Positions 43,527 to 56,054 of a stretch of 64,000 nucleotides of DNA are shown piece after piece; the stretch's first letter is position 1; the number at the start of each line of letters is the position of its first letter. Origin of the DNA: Rhypophila decipiens (lineage: Eukaryota > Ascomycota > Sordariomycetes > Sordariales > Naviculisporaceae). Location: assembly GCA_033297075.1 (NCBI GenBank), contig MU858161.1:56870-120869 (forward strand). The letters are read 5' to 3'. The notes under the pieces are model-generated. The model saw only the letters and a program-made list of their open reading frames with translations, did no database searches and was not told the DNA's origin. The position numbers and the translations under genes were made by a program.

Positions 43527-46410
43527 ATGGAGGCCAAAGCTTTGGTGCGTATACCATTTGTTTCCCTTCGACAGACTATTCCGAGTACATGACTGACACA
43601 AACAAGGAACATGAGCGTTTGCTCGCCCGGTCCACTGGGTCGGATGCGCTCAAGCATGCCATTGCCGCCGCCGATCTGTACATGCAAGCTGCCCTCAAGG
43701 CAAATGTAGCGACGGAACGGTCCCGACTGAGACGCAAATGCAGCGATCTGCTGGCCTTGGGAGAGCGTCTCAAGGCCAACTCTACCGTTGCTTCGGCTGC
43801 TTCTCGCCCACCCGTCCCGGAGTCGACACGTCCCTTGACCATTCAGGAGAAGACCATCATCATCAAGTCGTCCAGACTGCATGGAAGCGTCTTTCCACCC
43901 TGGGAGACGGCGCCTGCACCAGATACCTTTACCCAGGCAGGGCCTGAAGGAGATGTCTTTGTGTACGTCTAGATGCGGCCTTTTTCTGAGTATTCACAAT
44001 CCTGCTGACTATAGATTGACCGTCCCCTTTGCAGAGACCCGGCGACCTTTTCTCTCTCTGCTGAGCAAGAGTCCATCTTTTCTGGCTGGAGACGGCCCGA
44101 ACAGACGGAGAACATCATGACAGCGACTTCTGAGATCGACCTGGCACAGGATCTGGCCACAGACTGCTCTGTGGTTGCGAGTCTCTGCGCCGCTATTCGT
44201 CACTTTGGTCCCAGCAAAGCTTCGGTAAGCATCATCTCGACAAGCTGATCACGAAAGACAAAACAATTCTGACGGTTCGGGACGACTAGCTTCTCCCTTT
44301 TCTCATGTACCCCTACGACCACCAGGCCCTGCGGCCCGGGGTTTCCAAAAACGGAAAATACGTCTTTCGCATGAATTTCAATGGCTGCTGGCGCAAGGTC
44401 GTTATTGACGACCGCCTACCCATGTCTTCGACAGACCGTACACTTTACGTGGTTGACAGACGGAATCCGCACCTCGTCTGGCCGGCACTGGTCGAAAAGG
44501 CCTATCTCAAAATCCGGGGCGGCTATGATTTCCCCGGCAGCAACTCGGGTACTGATCTTCATGTCCTCACTGGATGGATCCCAGAGCAGATTTTTTTGCA
44601 GAGGTGAGCGACTCCTTTCTTTGAAAGAGAAGGCAACCAGAAGACAAATTCTTGGACTAACGAGTCTGACAGTGACGATATCGAGCTTGACGAAACATGG
44701 AACCGAATCAAGACGGGCTTTGACGCAGACAACGCCATCGTAACTCTAGGAACAGGCAAGATATTGCCAGAGGAGGAGCAGACGCTGGGGTTAGTCAAGG
44801 AGCACGATTACGCAGTTCTCAACCTCGTCAAGGATTCTCGCAACCGTCTATTCCGGGTCAAAAACCCATGGTGTGACAGTCGGGTATGGACCGGGGCCGG
44901 ATCGTCGGCCACCCTCAGCCTTGCTGGGGATACAGACGACTCGCCCCCGGAAGATAACCTGACCAACACGTTCTGGATGACATTCGAAGACGTCCTCCAG
45001 CACTTCGACTCTCTCTACGTCAACTGGAATCCCGCCTTATTCGCATATCGCCAAGACCACCATTTCACCTGGGAGATGCCCGACAAGACAGAGGACCTCG
45101 TCTTCACTCACAATCCTCAATACAGCGTCATGGCACCCCCCTCAAGCAGCCCAATATGGGTCCTTCTAAGTCGCCACTGGCAAGACGGCGAGCTCGAGAT
45201 TCTACGTCAACGAAAAGCCGACCGTGACGACAACTCCCTCGCAACCGTGTCTCGGCAGCTAGGCTTCATGTCACTCGCCCTATTCGCCACCAACCCCCCC
45301 GGGACCCGCGTGCCCCTTAGCGAGGGACACCGATGTCTCCACCAGGGCCCATACGTCGACAGCCCCAACACCCTCCTCAAATACCAGCCCGCCCAACCAG
45401 GCGTAGCCCAAACCCTCGTAGTCGCCCAGGGCGAACTGCCCCTCCCAAAATACAACTTTACCCTCTCCTTCTTCTCCAACCAACCCCTAACAATCTCCCC
45501 AGCGTCCGAGCCTCTCGCGCATAGCATATCCGTCCACGGAGCCTGGACGCGACGAACAGCAGGCGGCAGCGCCGTGCACGCATCCTACCTCTCCAACCCC
45601 CAATTCGCACTCTCCCTCCCCCGAGCAACACCTTTATCTCTAGTCCTCAGCACAGACACCCCCAACCTCCCCATCCACGTCGCCGTGCTGTATTCCAACG
45701 GCGGGCAGCGGGTCACGTCCGTCTCGGGGCGCGACATTTTGTGCGCGAGCGCGGAATATACGTGCGGCTGTACGTACGCCTCGCTGGGTAGCATCGACGC
45801 GGGGACGTACACCGTCGTCGTTTCAACCTTTGAGCCAGGGCAACTAGGGAAATTCACTTTGCGGGTCTCGGCGGATGTACCCCCCGCGGTGAAGCCCGTC
45901 CTTGCGGATGCTGCGGGGAGATTGAGGACTGCTCCGAGGGAATTAGCGGTTTTTGGCGAGGGCGAGGAGAGGATCCGCGCACGGCTGGGGATTACGAGGT
46001 TGAGCAGGGTTTGTGTTGTTGCTAGGTCTAGTGGGGGTGGAGGAGGTGCAGCTCCGTGTAGTGCGATACGAGTGTCGATTGAGCTTGGAAGCGGTGTGTC
46101 GAGGCGACGGGTTTTGGTTGTCTCCGGGGAGGGCGAGTTTGCCGATGCTTCGCTGGGCTTGAGGACGGGCGAGGTGGATGTGGATCCGGAGGTTGTTCGG
46201 TCTGTGGGCGGGGGCGGGGGGGAGTTGTGGGTTGTTGTTGAGCAGATTGGCGGCGGCGGGAGGGGCAGTATCAGTGGCAGTGCGAGTTTAAGTAGTGGTG
46301 GTAGTTGTGGTGGTAGGAGGTTGCAGTCTCAAGGACGGGGCGTGGAGGTGGAGGTCTTGAGCGATGCGCCTGTTTATTTGGGCGGGTGGGAGAATGATGA
46401 TGATCTTTGA
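43527..46410 (+). CDS. palB: Calpain-like cysteine protease PalB/Rim13 of the alkaline-pH signalling pathway
   Basis: Exons 43527-43544 (18 nt), 43607-43962, 44035-44224, 44290-44603 and 44673-46410 encode 871 aa. The protein begins MEAKALEHERLL and has an N-terminal MIT-type helical segment (residues 1-60), as in PalB, which binds ESCRT-III. The calpain catalytic core carries Cys169 in ATDCSVVASLC, His337 in VKEHDYAVL and Asn357 in RVKNPW, so the triad is complete. Two beta-rich calpain-III/C2-like domains follow (for example FWMTFEDVLQHFDSLYVNW). The C-terminus is Gly/Ser-rich low complexity. PalB is thought to cleave the transcription factor PacC at endosomal ESCRT sites in response to alkaline pH. 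All four introns are 62-72 bp and phase-consistent. The tiny first exon is inferred from splice motifs. The gene is convergent with yta7. Confidence 0.9.
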
Positions 46411-47295
46411 TGAACCGGATGGTATATTTATATTCTTGAGTAAATCGGTCAGGTCTACACTACCATCTTCTTCAAAGAACTGCAAGATATCAGAGAATTT
46501 CCTTGAGGAATGATATGACCGAGGTGAATCGAGCCAGAGGTTTCACGGCATGGACAGACACATCTTCTATATAAATATTTATGTCCGTTTTAAAGAAACA
46601 TTGAATGCTCCAACTATCTACTACCTAGGCATGTAGTTCACGATATCCAGGGTCCTGACCCTATTGCAGGGAACGCTGTGAAAAGCTCAAACGGAAGAAC
46701 CAAGCAGAAAATAAGTCAGCATAATATACCTATATAGCCAAGCTAGTGCCGAGCTGCTAGGTATTCATAAATAAGCCTTCCAGAACGACATCCCACCTAT
46801 AACTTTCTCAAGAGAATCAGATACCCAGGTAATAAATGGTCAAGAACGGTAGAGTAACTTGGATGATATATCTATAGCTGCACTGCAACAAGCAAGTGGG
46901 GGCGATATGGGGCTGGCATAATTGATACATGAATTGTAACAGACTGACTGACTGGATATGAAGAAAACAAACAGAAAAAAAGCGAACTAAGCAAATGAGC
47001 AAGAAAAAAAGCACAGCCAAAGTAAAAATCCGCTTCCTTTCCCCTAGCCTCCGTCCCATCCATCCATAGAAACCAGTACCAGTAGTAGCGAAAATCGGAA
47101 GAAACCCAAACAGTATCCCACACATACATTCTTTCTTCCTTTCTCCTTTAACTGCCGTTTGTACGAAAACCGCTTGAAACAACCAAAGAACACATAGAGA
47201 ACGAAAACTCTCATACATACAAACTGGATGTCCCCAGTCCAAGCAAGTCCCTTTACCTCCCCTTGTAAGAGGTTGCTTGCTTGCTCATGTCAACA
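46411..47295. other. Convergent 3' intergenic region of palB and yta7
   Basis: This 885-bp AT-rich spacer carries the 3' UTRs of both convergent genes. No gene was recognised. Confidence 0.6.
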
Positions 47296-50200
47296 TCACC
47301 TCAAATAGATAAACTGCTCACCAGTGGCGGTAGTCTCCAACGTCTCGACACTGACATCTCCCTCCTCCCCCTCTGCCTCACCATCCCCTTCCTCCTGCTG
47401 CTGTGGCTGCTCATCCACACTAACATCCCCATCAGCATCCACAACAACCAAACTCTTTTCCCCCTGACTACCACCACCAGTCTTCTTGGTCTCCTTTGCA
47501 GGGGGGGCAGCATCACTCAAAAAAGTCCCCTGCACAGCCTCGATATCACTAACGGTATCGTTAAACACAGTGATGAGCGTCGACAAGACCACCATGCGGT
47601 TCCACTCGTTCCTCGAGCGCCAAATCTCGTCCATCAGTTCCCGATTGATCTGCTCCAGCTGCTCGATACTACACCCCGCCGTGCGATCCGCCACCGTGGT
47701 GAGGAATTCCTTGAGTCGGCCCTCGTGTATGACTGGCTGTTGGGACGAACGGGATTGGCTGCTTGTGCCCGTCTTGCTGGAGCTCGTGGTTGTGGTGGTC
47801 AGGTTTGCTGTGTCTTCGTTTAGGATATTCTCTATTGCGGATTTGCGAGAAGCTGATCCTGAGCCTGAGCCGGACCCGGACCCGGAGCCAGAGCCTGAGC
47901 CTCCGGGGGGCTTTTGTGACGAGGTGGGGCTTTCTGTCTCGCTGATGACACCGCCTACACCACCAGGGGCGCCACCGCCCGTGAACATGCCTGCCCGTGG
48001 CTGGATAAGACCTTGGGCAATGCCCGCGGCTTGCGAGTGCGCCCAGTCTCGCCCGCTAGAGGTCGACTGGCTGGGCACGTCACCTGTGCCGCCGCTCTGC
48101 GGTTGAGTATCCAACTGCGTGTCGAGAAGCTGAGAGTTTTCCTCGGGGTTGCTGTTGTGATAGCCATTGGTGTGCTGGGTACTCCATTCCCTCGAGACAG
48201 CTCCGCGATTGGTAGACGGGTCTGACGTCTTGGTCGTTGATGCGTCGTTCGGGATGGCTGAAGGCGAAACACCAGCGGGCACCGACGTAATGGCCGATCG
48301 CTGTGACAGCTGCGTTCCCACCGTGACCCGTGTAGAGTCGCCGAGAGGTCGACTGCCCGATTGCCATCGGAGCGGTGGCCCCATGCTAGTACGCTGAGAA
48401 GCAGGCATTACTTGAGTGTCATAGTCAACGCCTCCCATTTGAGTGTCTTCTCCGTGGCGTGAAGGGTCAGAAGTGCCATTGGTGAGAGGCTGTGACCCGG
48501 TGGTGTTCGAGTTGCCATGCTCGCCGGAACGTGGGCTCATGATGGGCAGGAACCTAGCCGTTGTCGTCTGAGAGCCGCGTGGTATAGGCAGTCCGATCCC
48601 GACAGGCCCCTGCGAATCGCTGTCCTCGTCCCCTAGAACGTCGGACTGGATCATGTCGACCATGGGCTGGAAAGCCGCCTTCTTGGCAGCCCTCTCCTCG
48701 AGTTCCTTGTATCTATCTCGCTGCCTTTTATATATCTCGTCGAATCGGATGCCTTGGTTGGCCAGAGTCGCCGCAATATCGTGAACATCTACTTCGACAT
48801 TGGTCCGGAGCTCGTTTGCCTTCAAAGTTCTGTCTCTGTCGCCAATATTCTTGGCATCTTGATACAGCCGGTTGATATCGTCGTAGAAATCGATGGGTCG
48901 GGCATAGAACCCATTGGCCAGACGCTCCTCGATCGTGGTGGTCTCCAGGTTGTAGTAGAACTTGCCCGTCCTCATATCCTTGATTCCTGGCACGCCGTGG
49001 ACATCCTTGCTGAGTTCGTACGGTCGGTTCTCGCCCTCGGCAATGTCTGGTCGGACAAAGTTGGGGTCGGCGTCATTGAACAGATAGGCGATCTGGGCCA
49101 TGGGAATGACCGGCTGCCGGAACTTGCGGTATTTGCGGTGAATCTGATCCATAATCGGCTGCAGCCGCATTTTCAGCAAGTTGAGATGGTGGAGATCCAC
49201 CTTGCGCTGAGCCTTGATCTCCTCTTTGGTAAGTTGCCGAGGAGGCGGCGGAGGAGCAACTGGCAGCTCTTCCAGCACGCGCTTCTTGCGGTCTGACGGA
49301 TCCGGGAACTCGGCAGGCGACTTTCTGATGTGGGCGACGATATTTTCAAAGAACTCGATGCGGAGCTCTCGAGGAGGCCGCTCGATAATCGCCCGGTTCT
49401 TCTTTGAGAAGCCAAACAGCTCCTTGAGGATTTCCGGAGCCATAGCCTCGGGCAACGTCTCTGCCGTAGCCAGGAGCAAGACGGGGTCGGCAGGAGGGAT
49501 GTTCCTCAGCATCGTCGTAAATGTCGTCAGGGCTGCATCGCCCAGACTGGCCCACCAGAGGTCCACCGTCGGGATATAGATAACACTGGGTTTGTGCCGT
49601 CTCACTTCAGTGAAGAGGCTAACAATCACTTGCTCAAGAGGCTATTGGGGAAAAAGTCAGCCAAATCATCTCTCTTTGGGAATCAACAAGTCGCATAATC
49701 AAAAGAGCACTTACCCGACCATCACCTAGCAAAGTGGCCAGATCAAAATTCTGCACATGAACTCCCTCCAAATGATGCAAGACAGCGGCAGCGAGATAAT
49801 TCTGGCCCATACCCGGCACACCAGACAAGAGCAGTCGAGGTCGGAAGATGCGGGAGCGCTCAAACTCTTGATGCATGGCTTCGCGGCCGAAACCATGGTC
49901 GGCGTCGTGGTATGGTTCATACATGGCTTCCTGGAGCGCCGTCATCTTCTTGGCCCGGGGCAGAATATTATTCAGAACCTCCAGAACGGCCTTGAACTGG
50001 TTCCGGAGCAGGGGTTCAATAAACCTCGGAATCGGGGTCGCAGCCGACGTAGCGGACCGTTCTGACGAGGGAATCATCTTTTTGACCGAGAGCATGAAAT
50101 CCGTGGCGTGGATGCTGATCTTGTCGGGGTCGACAATCAGCTTTTCCTTGGACGAGTAGATCTGCGGGTAGGTCCTCTGGATCGAGTTGAGCGCCGCTTC

Positions 50201-51798
50201 GGTGCAGAGGGCACGCAGGTCGGCACCTCCATACCCCTTGGTGTTCTCGGCGAGGGCATTCTTGAACTGATCCGAGATGCCCCAGCCTTCGGTGTGAATG
50301 TCGAGGATAGATTTACGTCCGTCAAAGTCGGGCAGTGGGAAGTAGAATTCCCTGTCGAAGCGGCCAGGCCGACGAAGGGCAGGATCGATATTGTCTGGTC
50401 GATTGGTGGCTCCAATCACGATGACTTGGCCACGACCGTCCATGCCGTCCATCAGGGCCAACAGCGTCGAGACGATGCTGGCATGGATCTGCTCCTGCTT
50501 ACTAGACCTGACCGGGGCTAGACCGTCAATCTCGTCGAAAAAGATGATACTCGGCTGAGTTCTCCGGGCCTCCTCAAACAAGAGACGAAGCTGCTTCTCA
50601 GCCTCGCCCACCCACTTACTCAGGGCGTCGGCACCCTTGCGCATGTAGAAGCTGATCTTGCGTCCGCCTGATCCGACCGAGTTCGCCAGAGCTCTGGCGA
50701 GCAGAGTTTTACCGGTTCCAGGAGGGCCGTGGAACAAAACACCTCTCGGCGGCGTGACGTGGAACTTTTGGAACAGCTCCGGGTAGAGCAGGGGAAGCTG
50801 CACCATTTCCTTGAGCTGGTCGATGTGACCTTGCAAGCCACCCACCTTGGTGAAGTCGACGCTGAGATCGACGCCCAGAGGGTCCGCATCCGCATATGCC
50901 TTTTGGTTCTTAACCTTGCCGACATTGGGAGTGGCTCCTCCGATTCCTCCGATACCGTCCGCATTGTGACTTTGGGCAACTCCGCCAAAGAGGCCCACAG
51001 GGGGCGCGGCAGACGTCGGGGTCATGCCCACCATGCCTCCGAGACCAGACCGCTGCACCATTTCATCGTCGCTGCTGTCCGAGTCCACTCCACCGGTCGC
51101 GCCGGTACCCCATGGCCCGCTAAGCAGCGAGCCAGCGCCGCCACCTCCCCCGAAAGGACCGTAGGTGCTGTTGAAGTTGCGCTCCCAGAGCTGGCTGCTG
51201 CCGGTTTTGCCGCCTCTCCGTCTTGCTGGAGTTTGGGCGGGCTCGTCGTCGTCGTCAGCTTCGAGCACTGCAGCGTCGATAGCCGGAATGCTGTAGTTGA
51301 CGGGTTTTGTGGTGCGCCGTGTCTTTGTCGTCCTTTCCTCGTACTGAATAGAAGGGGACCGGCGACGGGTACGTCGTAGCCGCGAGCGAGAGCTCTCTCT
51401 AAGTTCCTCAAGCTCCTCGGCCATCTCGTCCTTGTCGAGTTCCACTTCCTCGTCTCCGGAATCATGCTGGGAACGGCGGCTTTTCCGACCTCCTCTGCCT
51501 CTAGAGCTCCGGCCTCTAGCCGGGGTTGGAGTCGAAGATTCATCGTTGGTGACGGCATTGGCACCCTTCTTCTTTCCTGCATCTGAGCCAGAAAGAACTT
51601 CCTCGGCAGACTCGTCGCCAGGCTCAAAGTCGCTGCTCGGCTCTTGCATCGACTTCTTCTCACGGCGGCGCAGTTTTCTGCCGGCGCGACGTTCTGCTGG
51701 GTTATTTGCAGGTTCGGACTCGTCGACCACTGCTTCTTCGGCCGACGGAGGTGCTTTCGCGGCGGCTCTAGCACTGCGCGTCCTCCTAGTAAGAGGAG

Positions 51799-51835
<37 letters not shown>

Positions 51836-52720
51836 ATCGTCACCATCCTCCGCTGCCTGATTTTCAGCCCCTTCTTCCTCCTCTTCTTCTGGGGCATCTT
51901 CCATTGCCTCGTCGACGACGGTTTCATCATTAGTGCCGTCAAGAACGAGGTTTGCGTCTTCTTCAACATTTTCGGCCTCTTCGGGTTCCTCTACGATATC
52001 TCCGACCACCTCATCCACCTCCTCGATGCCTGCCTCTGGCTCCACGGTGGGTTCGGACTCCTGCGTCGCTTCGTGAATTGGAGTTGGTGGTTTCTTGATG
52101 CCCCGGGTGGCTCTGGAACGACCGATGGCAGCCTCTGGGCTTTTGCTACCTGCCTTGAGGGCATGCTTTCCGGAATTGGACAGCTCCAGCAGAGTCTCTT
52201 CCGTCTCCTCGGTCCTGGCTCGAGTCGACCGACGAGTTGGTGGCGGAGGGTTTTTGGGTTCGGCTTTGGCGCGTCGGCCCTTGGGATCCGTCTTGAGAAC
52301 CACAATCCGGGACTTCTTGGGGGCGGGCTTCACATCCGAATCCGAATACTGAACCGCGCCGTCCGAGTCCTCCTCAGTGCTCTCCTTGTATGACTGATGC
52401 TTGACGGCAGCCTTTCTTATACGCCGACCGGTCGCGTTCATTGGCAGATCTGAGTCGGACTCTTCTTCATGGTGGTCGTCGCCGAACGAATGCTCTTGGT
52501 CACTATCCGAGAGCTCCTCATCCTCCTCGATGTCTGATCCACCATATTTGTTGCCGCGTTTGCGCGATCCGCCCGCTCCACGTCTTGCCTTGGGTCCCCT
52601 GGACTTCTTGGTTGAGCGAGGTGCAGGTCGGGCCTCGGTGGGATCAAAGTTCTCATCTTCCGAGTCCGATTTGTTCGGGTCGAAGCCATCGAGGATGTCG
52701 CGTTTCCGCTTGGCAGGCAT
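47296..52720 (-). CDS. yta7: Yta7/ATAD2-type AAA ATPase with bromodomain
   Basis: Exons 52720-49715 and 49641-47296 encode 1783 aa; an in-frame ATG at 52744 could add 8 residues, but MPAKRKRDILDGFDPNKSD is preferred as start. The N-terminal 550 residues are acidic and disordered with a DDEDEDEDED tract. The first AAA module has a full Walker A (GPPGTGKTLLARALANS, about residue 663) and Walker B (IIFFDEIDGLAP, about 720). The second module is degenerate (GVPGMGQNYL, lacking the Walker Lys), as in Yta7/ATAD2. A bromodomain-like region occupies about 1150-1290. A Gly-Ser dipeptide repeat lies near 1580. Yta7 binds histone H3 tails and unfolds or evicts H3-H4, acting as a chromatin boundary and transcription factor in the nucleus. 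The 73-bp intron interrupts the degenerate AAA module after LLGDGR. Confidence 0.92.
47865..47912. repeat. In-frame repeat encoding Gly-Ser dipeptides in Yta7
   Basis: A run of 6-bp near-repeats (CCTGAG, CCGGAC and CCAGAG types) encodes an alternating Gly-Ser linker. Confidence 0.75.
51796..51850. repeat. GAGGAC hexamer repeat encoding the acidic tract of Yta7
   Basis: Tandem TCGTCC units on the plus strand (GGACGA in the sense direction) encode alternating Asp and Glu. Such repeats are prone to length variation. Confidence 0.8.
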
Positions 52721-54833
52721 TGTGCGTGGTATATGCGCTGTCAAAGGGAGACGGTCTTTCGTAACAGCGATTAGTACAAGCCGGTAGTTGGTATGGTAAA
52801 TGGGTGAAGCAACAAATATGAGTAGTTATGTATCGTGCACTCTGGCGCGGCCGTGTTCAGGGTCGTCGACAAAGCTCGTTGTGGTAAAGGATTCCGAAGA
52901 TATGGCGAGTAGACTGATATCAAGAATCAAAAAGGCGGTTCCAATATGTCGATATCGATGCGCGAAACACGTTGGTTGTTTTATGGAAAGGGAGGAATCG
53001 AGAAGTTGGAGGAGCAGGGTGCCTCTCTTATATAGTGACAAGCAAGGGTGGTGGAGACAGCAACACCTACAATAGGGACAAGTCTGCTTCTTGTGCTCTC
53101 AGAAAATGAAAAATAGGAAGCGCGGATTTTCGTCCAATGTCGCTGCTGTCGTTGCAGAATGGCACTGTGTCGAGAGGCAGGGAGGCGATGTGCGCGAGAG
53201 GTGCTGCTCGGGAAGGGCGCGCAGATGGATGGGATGGAGAGGACGGGATGCGAATGCCATGCCAAAAAGGAAAGCAGCAATCGCAAGACGGTTCCTTCTC
53301 TTCGTGTCGCAAATCCACCGTAACGGACGAACGAGATGGAATAAATGTAGGTTCGTATTAATTGAGAATTATTTTCATTTTTGGGGGATGTGCAGTGAAC
53401 AATAAAGAAAAAATGGCTCCGTCGTGGCCGGTCGTGAACTTGGGAAGTTTGCTTTCACGACTTCTGCTGCTGACCCATCTGCTTACCTGCTGGCTCGCGC
53501 TCGCAGTAGTGAATGGGCTGGTGGTTGACCCAAAAGCGGAGCTGGCAAAAAAACGAGAAGGCGCGTCCAGGGGGCCCACCGAACGATTGGGGAGATGCAG
53601 CCAATCAGCACGTCCAGACCTGCTGACAAAGGTGGCTCGAGCTCCCAGATTTGTTGCGCGCAGGCAGCCAAACCAACCACGAAGCCCCCTTGCTGCCCCA
53701 CATTCTCCCTCGTCCACCTTGTCAAAATCGCAAAACCTGCGCGTCGTCATGATCATGAACAATAGGAACGAGACTTGCAACATCAGATGATAAAAACGAC
53801 CCAATCCAAACTTCATCTCTGACAATTTGGAAACGATCACGCTCTGCTGATATCGCACAATCAAATGTAAGCAATTGAAGCCGAAATTGTCGAGTGAAGT
53901 GCATCTTATTCCAGATTTGAGTAAATTGTTGGAATGAAGAAAGACGCGTTTTGAATGAATTTAAATATTTAAATGGCCTCTTGTCGCGATTGAAAAGGAG
54001 GGAAAAAAGTGTCGTCATTGCCTCGATCGGGTCGGGTTTGTCTTCCCGCCCGCCGCCGTTGTGGTTGTGGGGAAACCCTTTCCACGTGGCACCCGATCGG
54101 CTCCAAGATCTTCTGGGCCCGGGGATAGGGTTCTTTGATGGGGAGGCCTGGGCAGCCTGGGCTTGGTAGTGTGAAAAGGGGCTTGCTTATACCAGGGCTA
54201 GGGGAGGGTTGAGGTGTTGGAGGAAGTGGAAGCGCAGGTCCAAGAAGAGGCTTGGGGCTACGTATAATGCTCCTCTCACTACCCGTCTGGCCGGTGGGCG
54301 ACTCGAGGACGGTTGAATGCTGGAGTTGGTTTTCTCCGAACTGTATAAAGGAGATCAGAGCGAGGAGGAATCGGTTCAATGGCCAGCCTTTGTGAGCGTT
54401 CATGTGGGTAGCAGCTGAGGTGAGGTCTCTAACAGGCTCCCCCATGGCAGTTGGCGTTTACCGCCTGCTAGGTTCCTACGCAGTATAAGCTCGGTCTTGG
54501 ACCGACTGTGTGAGATTCCTGCTGTGTTCAACTGACGTGAGTCTTGGCCATATCTCACAGGATACTCTCATCTCACTATTCATGATACCTCAGGACGCCA
54601 ACTTCTAATGAAAAATATTATTATGCTGTTTTATAACCCAGCCATGCTATACAAAACAGATTATGTAGTAACAATCCACGCACTCTCCATGAATCCGTGT
54701 TATTCAAATCACCAGGGTATCGCGTCAATCCCGTCATGGAAGTAAACCGTCGGTGGGCATATACTTTCAAGCTAATACAAGAGAAAAAAAACACCCGTCA
54801 TCTATGGCAGCCTCCCGACCAGAACCCGTTCGT
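52721..54833. other. Intergenic region: yta7 promoter and 3' flank of the DUF2985 gene
   Basis: No reading frame resembles a known protein. A 142-codon frame at 53362-53790 starts with a hydrophobic stretch but has random-looking downstream composition and was not called. Confidence 0.55.
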
Positions 54834-56054
54834 TTACTGCTGAACCCTAGCTGACGACTTCTCTTTCGGGGCATCAGCCTCGACATCCTTAACCTTTGTC
54901 TTCTTCGGCTTCTTGGCCTTGAGATTGTTGTAGTGGAGGATTCCTTGCTCCTTGTCTTGTGCCAGCTTCTCCAAGTCGCGCTCGGTGCACGGCACACCTT
55001 CGATGCTCTTCACCTTCTTGCCCTCCAAGAACATCACCAGTCCGCCCACCATTGCTATGATGCAGGCAATGGCCACAAGGAAGCCCGTCGTCCAACTCGC
55101 GCGATCATATCTGTTCTGACCCCACATGATGCCGCAGAGACCGCACTGGGCAAAAGTGTTCAACACCATGCACCAAATAACGAAATCCATCTTCCAGACT
55201 GCAGTGGCCGGCGCCCGCATCCCAGTGCGAGGCGCATCGGGTGTCTTGTTCTCCGGCACCGCCAGACATTCCCGAGGCACATGCTCCGGAATATTGTCCG
55301 GGCCAACGTCTACTGGCAAGTCCTGTGAGCCCTTGAGACGGAACCAGCTGCGGTGTATGCCCGCGAGCCGCCGCAGCGCCGCTTGATCTCCCATGCAACG
55401 ATAGCGGAGGTTGTAGTATAGATCGCGGAACCTCCAGGGGGCCAGACCAAAGGCGGTGACGCAGAACAGAGCGGTAAGTATTTGGGAATCCCATTCGATC
55501 CACACCCTACGTGGAGAATCGATGTCGTCACAGGTGGGAGCGCACATGGCGGGGCCTGCATTCAACAGCAGCAGGAAGAGCATGCCGCCCCAAGCTACGA
55601 TGTTGAGGCCATAAATGGTCCAGAAGAAGCCCATCGGGGTGATGAAGAATTTCCAGAACGCTAACAGCCCATGCTTTGTGCTTTCCTTGGCCGAGTATTT
55701 GGGAGGGAAGTGGTAGCCATTCTCAAACGGCTCGGTATGTTTGACCAGGACCGGCTCGTTGTTGCTGTCAACGGGAGCGGCGACCGTTGCGTCGTCCGAT
55801 GATGCGCCCGGTGTGCTGATGGGTCTGTCGGCAGATTTGTGGCTCTCGGATCGCCGTTCCCGATCGTGGTGGAGATGAGCGACGGCCGTGGAGGCGATCT
55901 CGCCAGTAGCGGCCATGAACCCCTCGGGTGGGTTTGATTCTATCAACTCTCGCGAAATCCTCCTAACCATGCCAGGAATTGACTCTCTGTCGCCTGTGGA
56001 ATAGGCAGCAGTCGCCGAAGGAATGACCGCGACGTCATGACTGCGATCGGCCAT
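54834..56054 (-). CDS. DUF2985-family integral membrane protein
   Basis: An uninterrupted frame from the ATG at 56054 (MADRSHDVAVIPSATA) encodes 406 aa. After a disordered N-terminus of about 110 residues comes KYSAKESTKHGLLAFWKFF, then a DUF2985-like core. Predicted membrane segments include TPMGFFWTIYGLNIVAWGGM, MLFLLLLNAGPAM, a stretch starting QILTALFCVTAFGLAPW, MDFVIWCMVLNTFAQCGLC, and FLVAIACIIAMVGGLVMF. WRFRDLYYNLRYR is the most conserved-looking loop. The C-terminus is Lys-rich. The function of this fungal family is unknown; some members lie near PLAC8-like proteins. The frame stays open upstream to a codon at 56255 and would add a hydrophobic N-terminus, but that part reads like 5' UTR. 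It is divergent from sen15. Confidence 0.78.
   Translation of the reverse strand: MADRSHDVAVIPSATAAYSTGDRESIPGMVRRISRELIESNPPEGFMAATGEIASTAVAHLHHDRERRSESHKSADRPISTPGASSDDATVAAPVDSNNEPVLVKHTEPFENGYHFPPKYSAKESTKHGLLAFWKFFITPMGFFWTIYGLNIVAWGGMLFLLLLNAGPAMCAPTCDDIDSPRRVWIEWDSQILTALFCVTAFGLAPWRFRDLYYNLRYRCMGDQAALRRLAGIHRSWFRLKGSQDLPVDVGPDNIPEHVPRECLAVPENKTPDAPRTGMRAPATAVWKMDFVIWCMVLNTFAQCGLCGIMWGQNRYDRASWTTGFLVAIACIIAMVGGLVMFLEGKKVKSIEGVPCTERDLEKLAQDKEQGILHYNNLKAKKPKKTKVKDVEADAPKEKSSARVQQ

Noticed and set aside
53362..53790. A 142-codon frame with a hydrophobic start in the yta7 upstream region
   Set aside because: The hydrophobic start resembles a signal peptide, but the rest is low complexity and no homologue is recognised.
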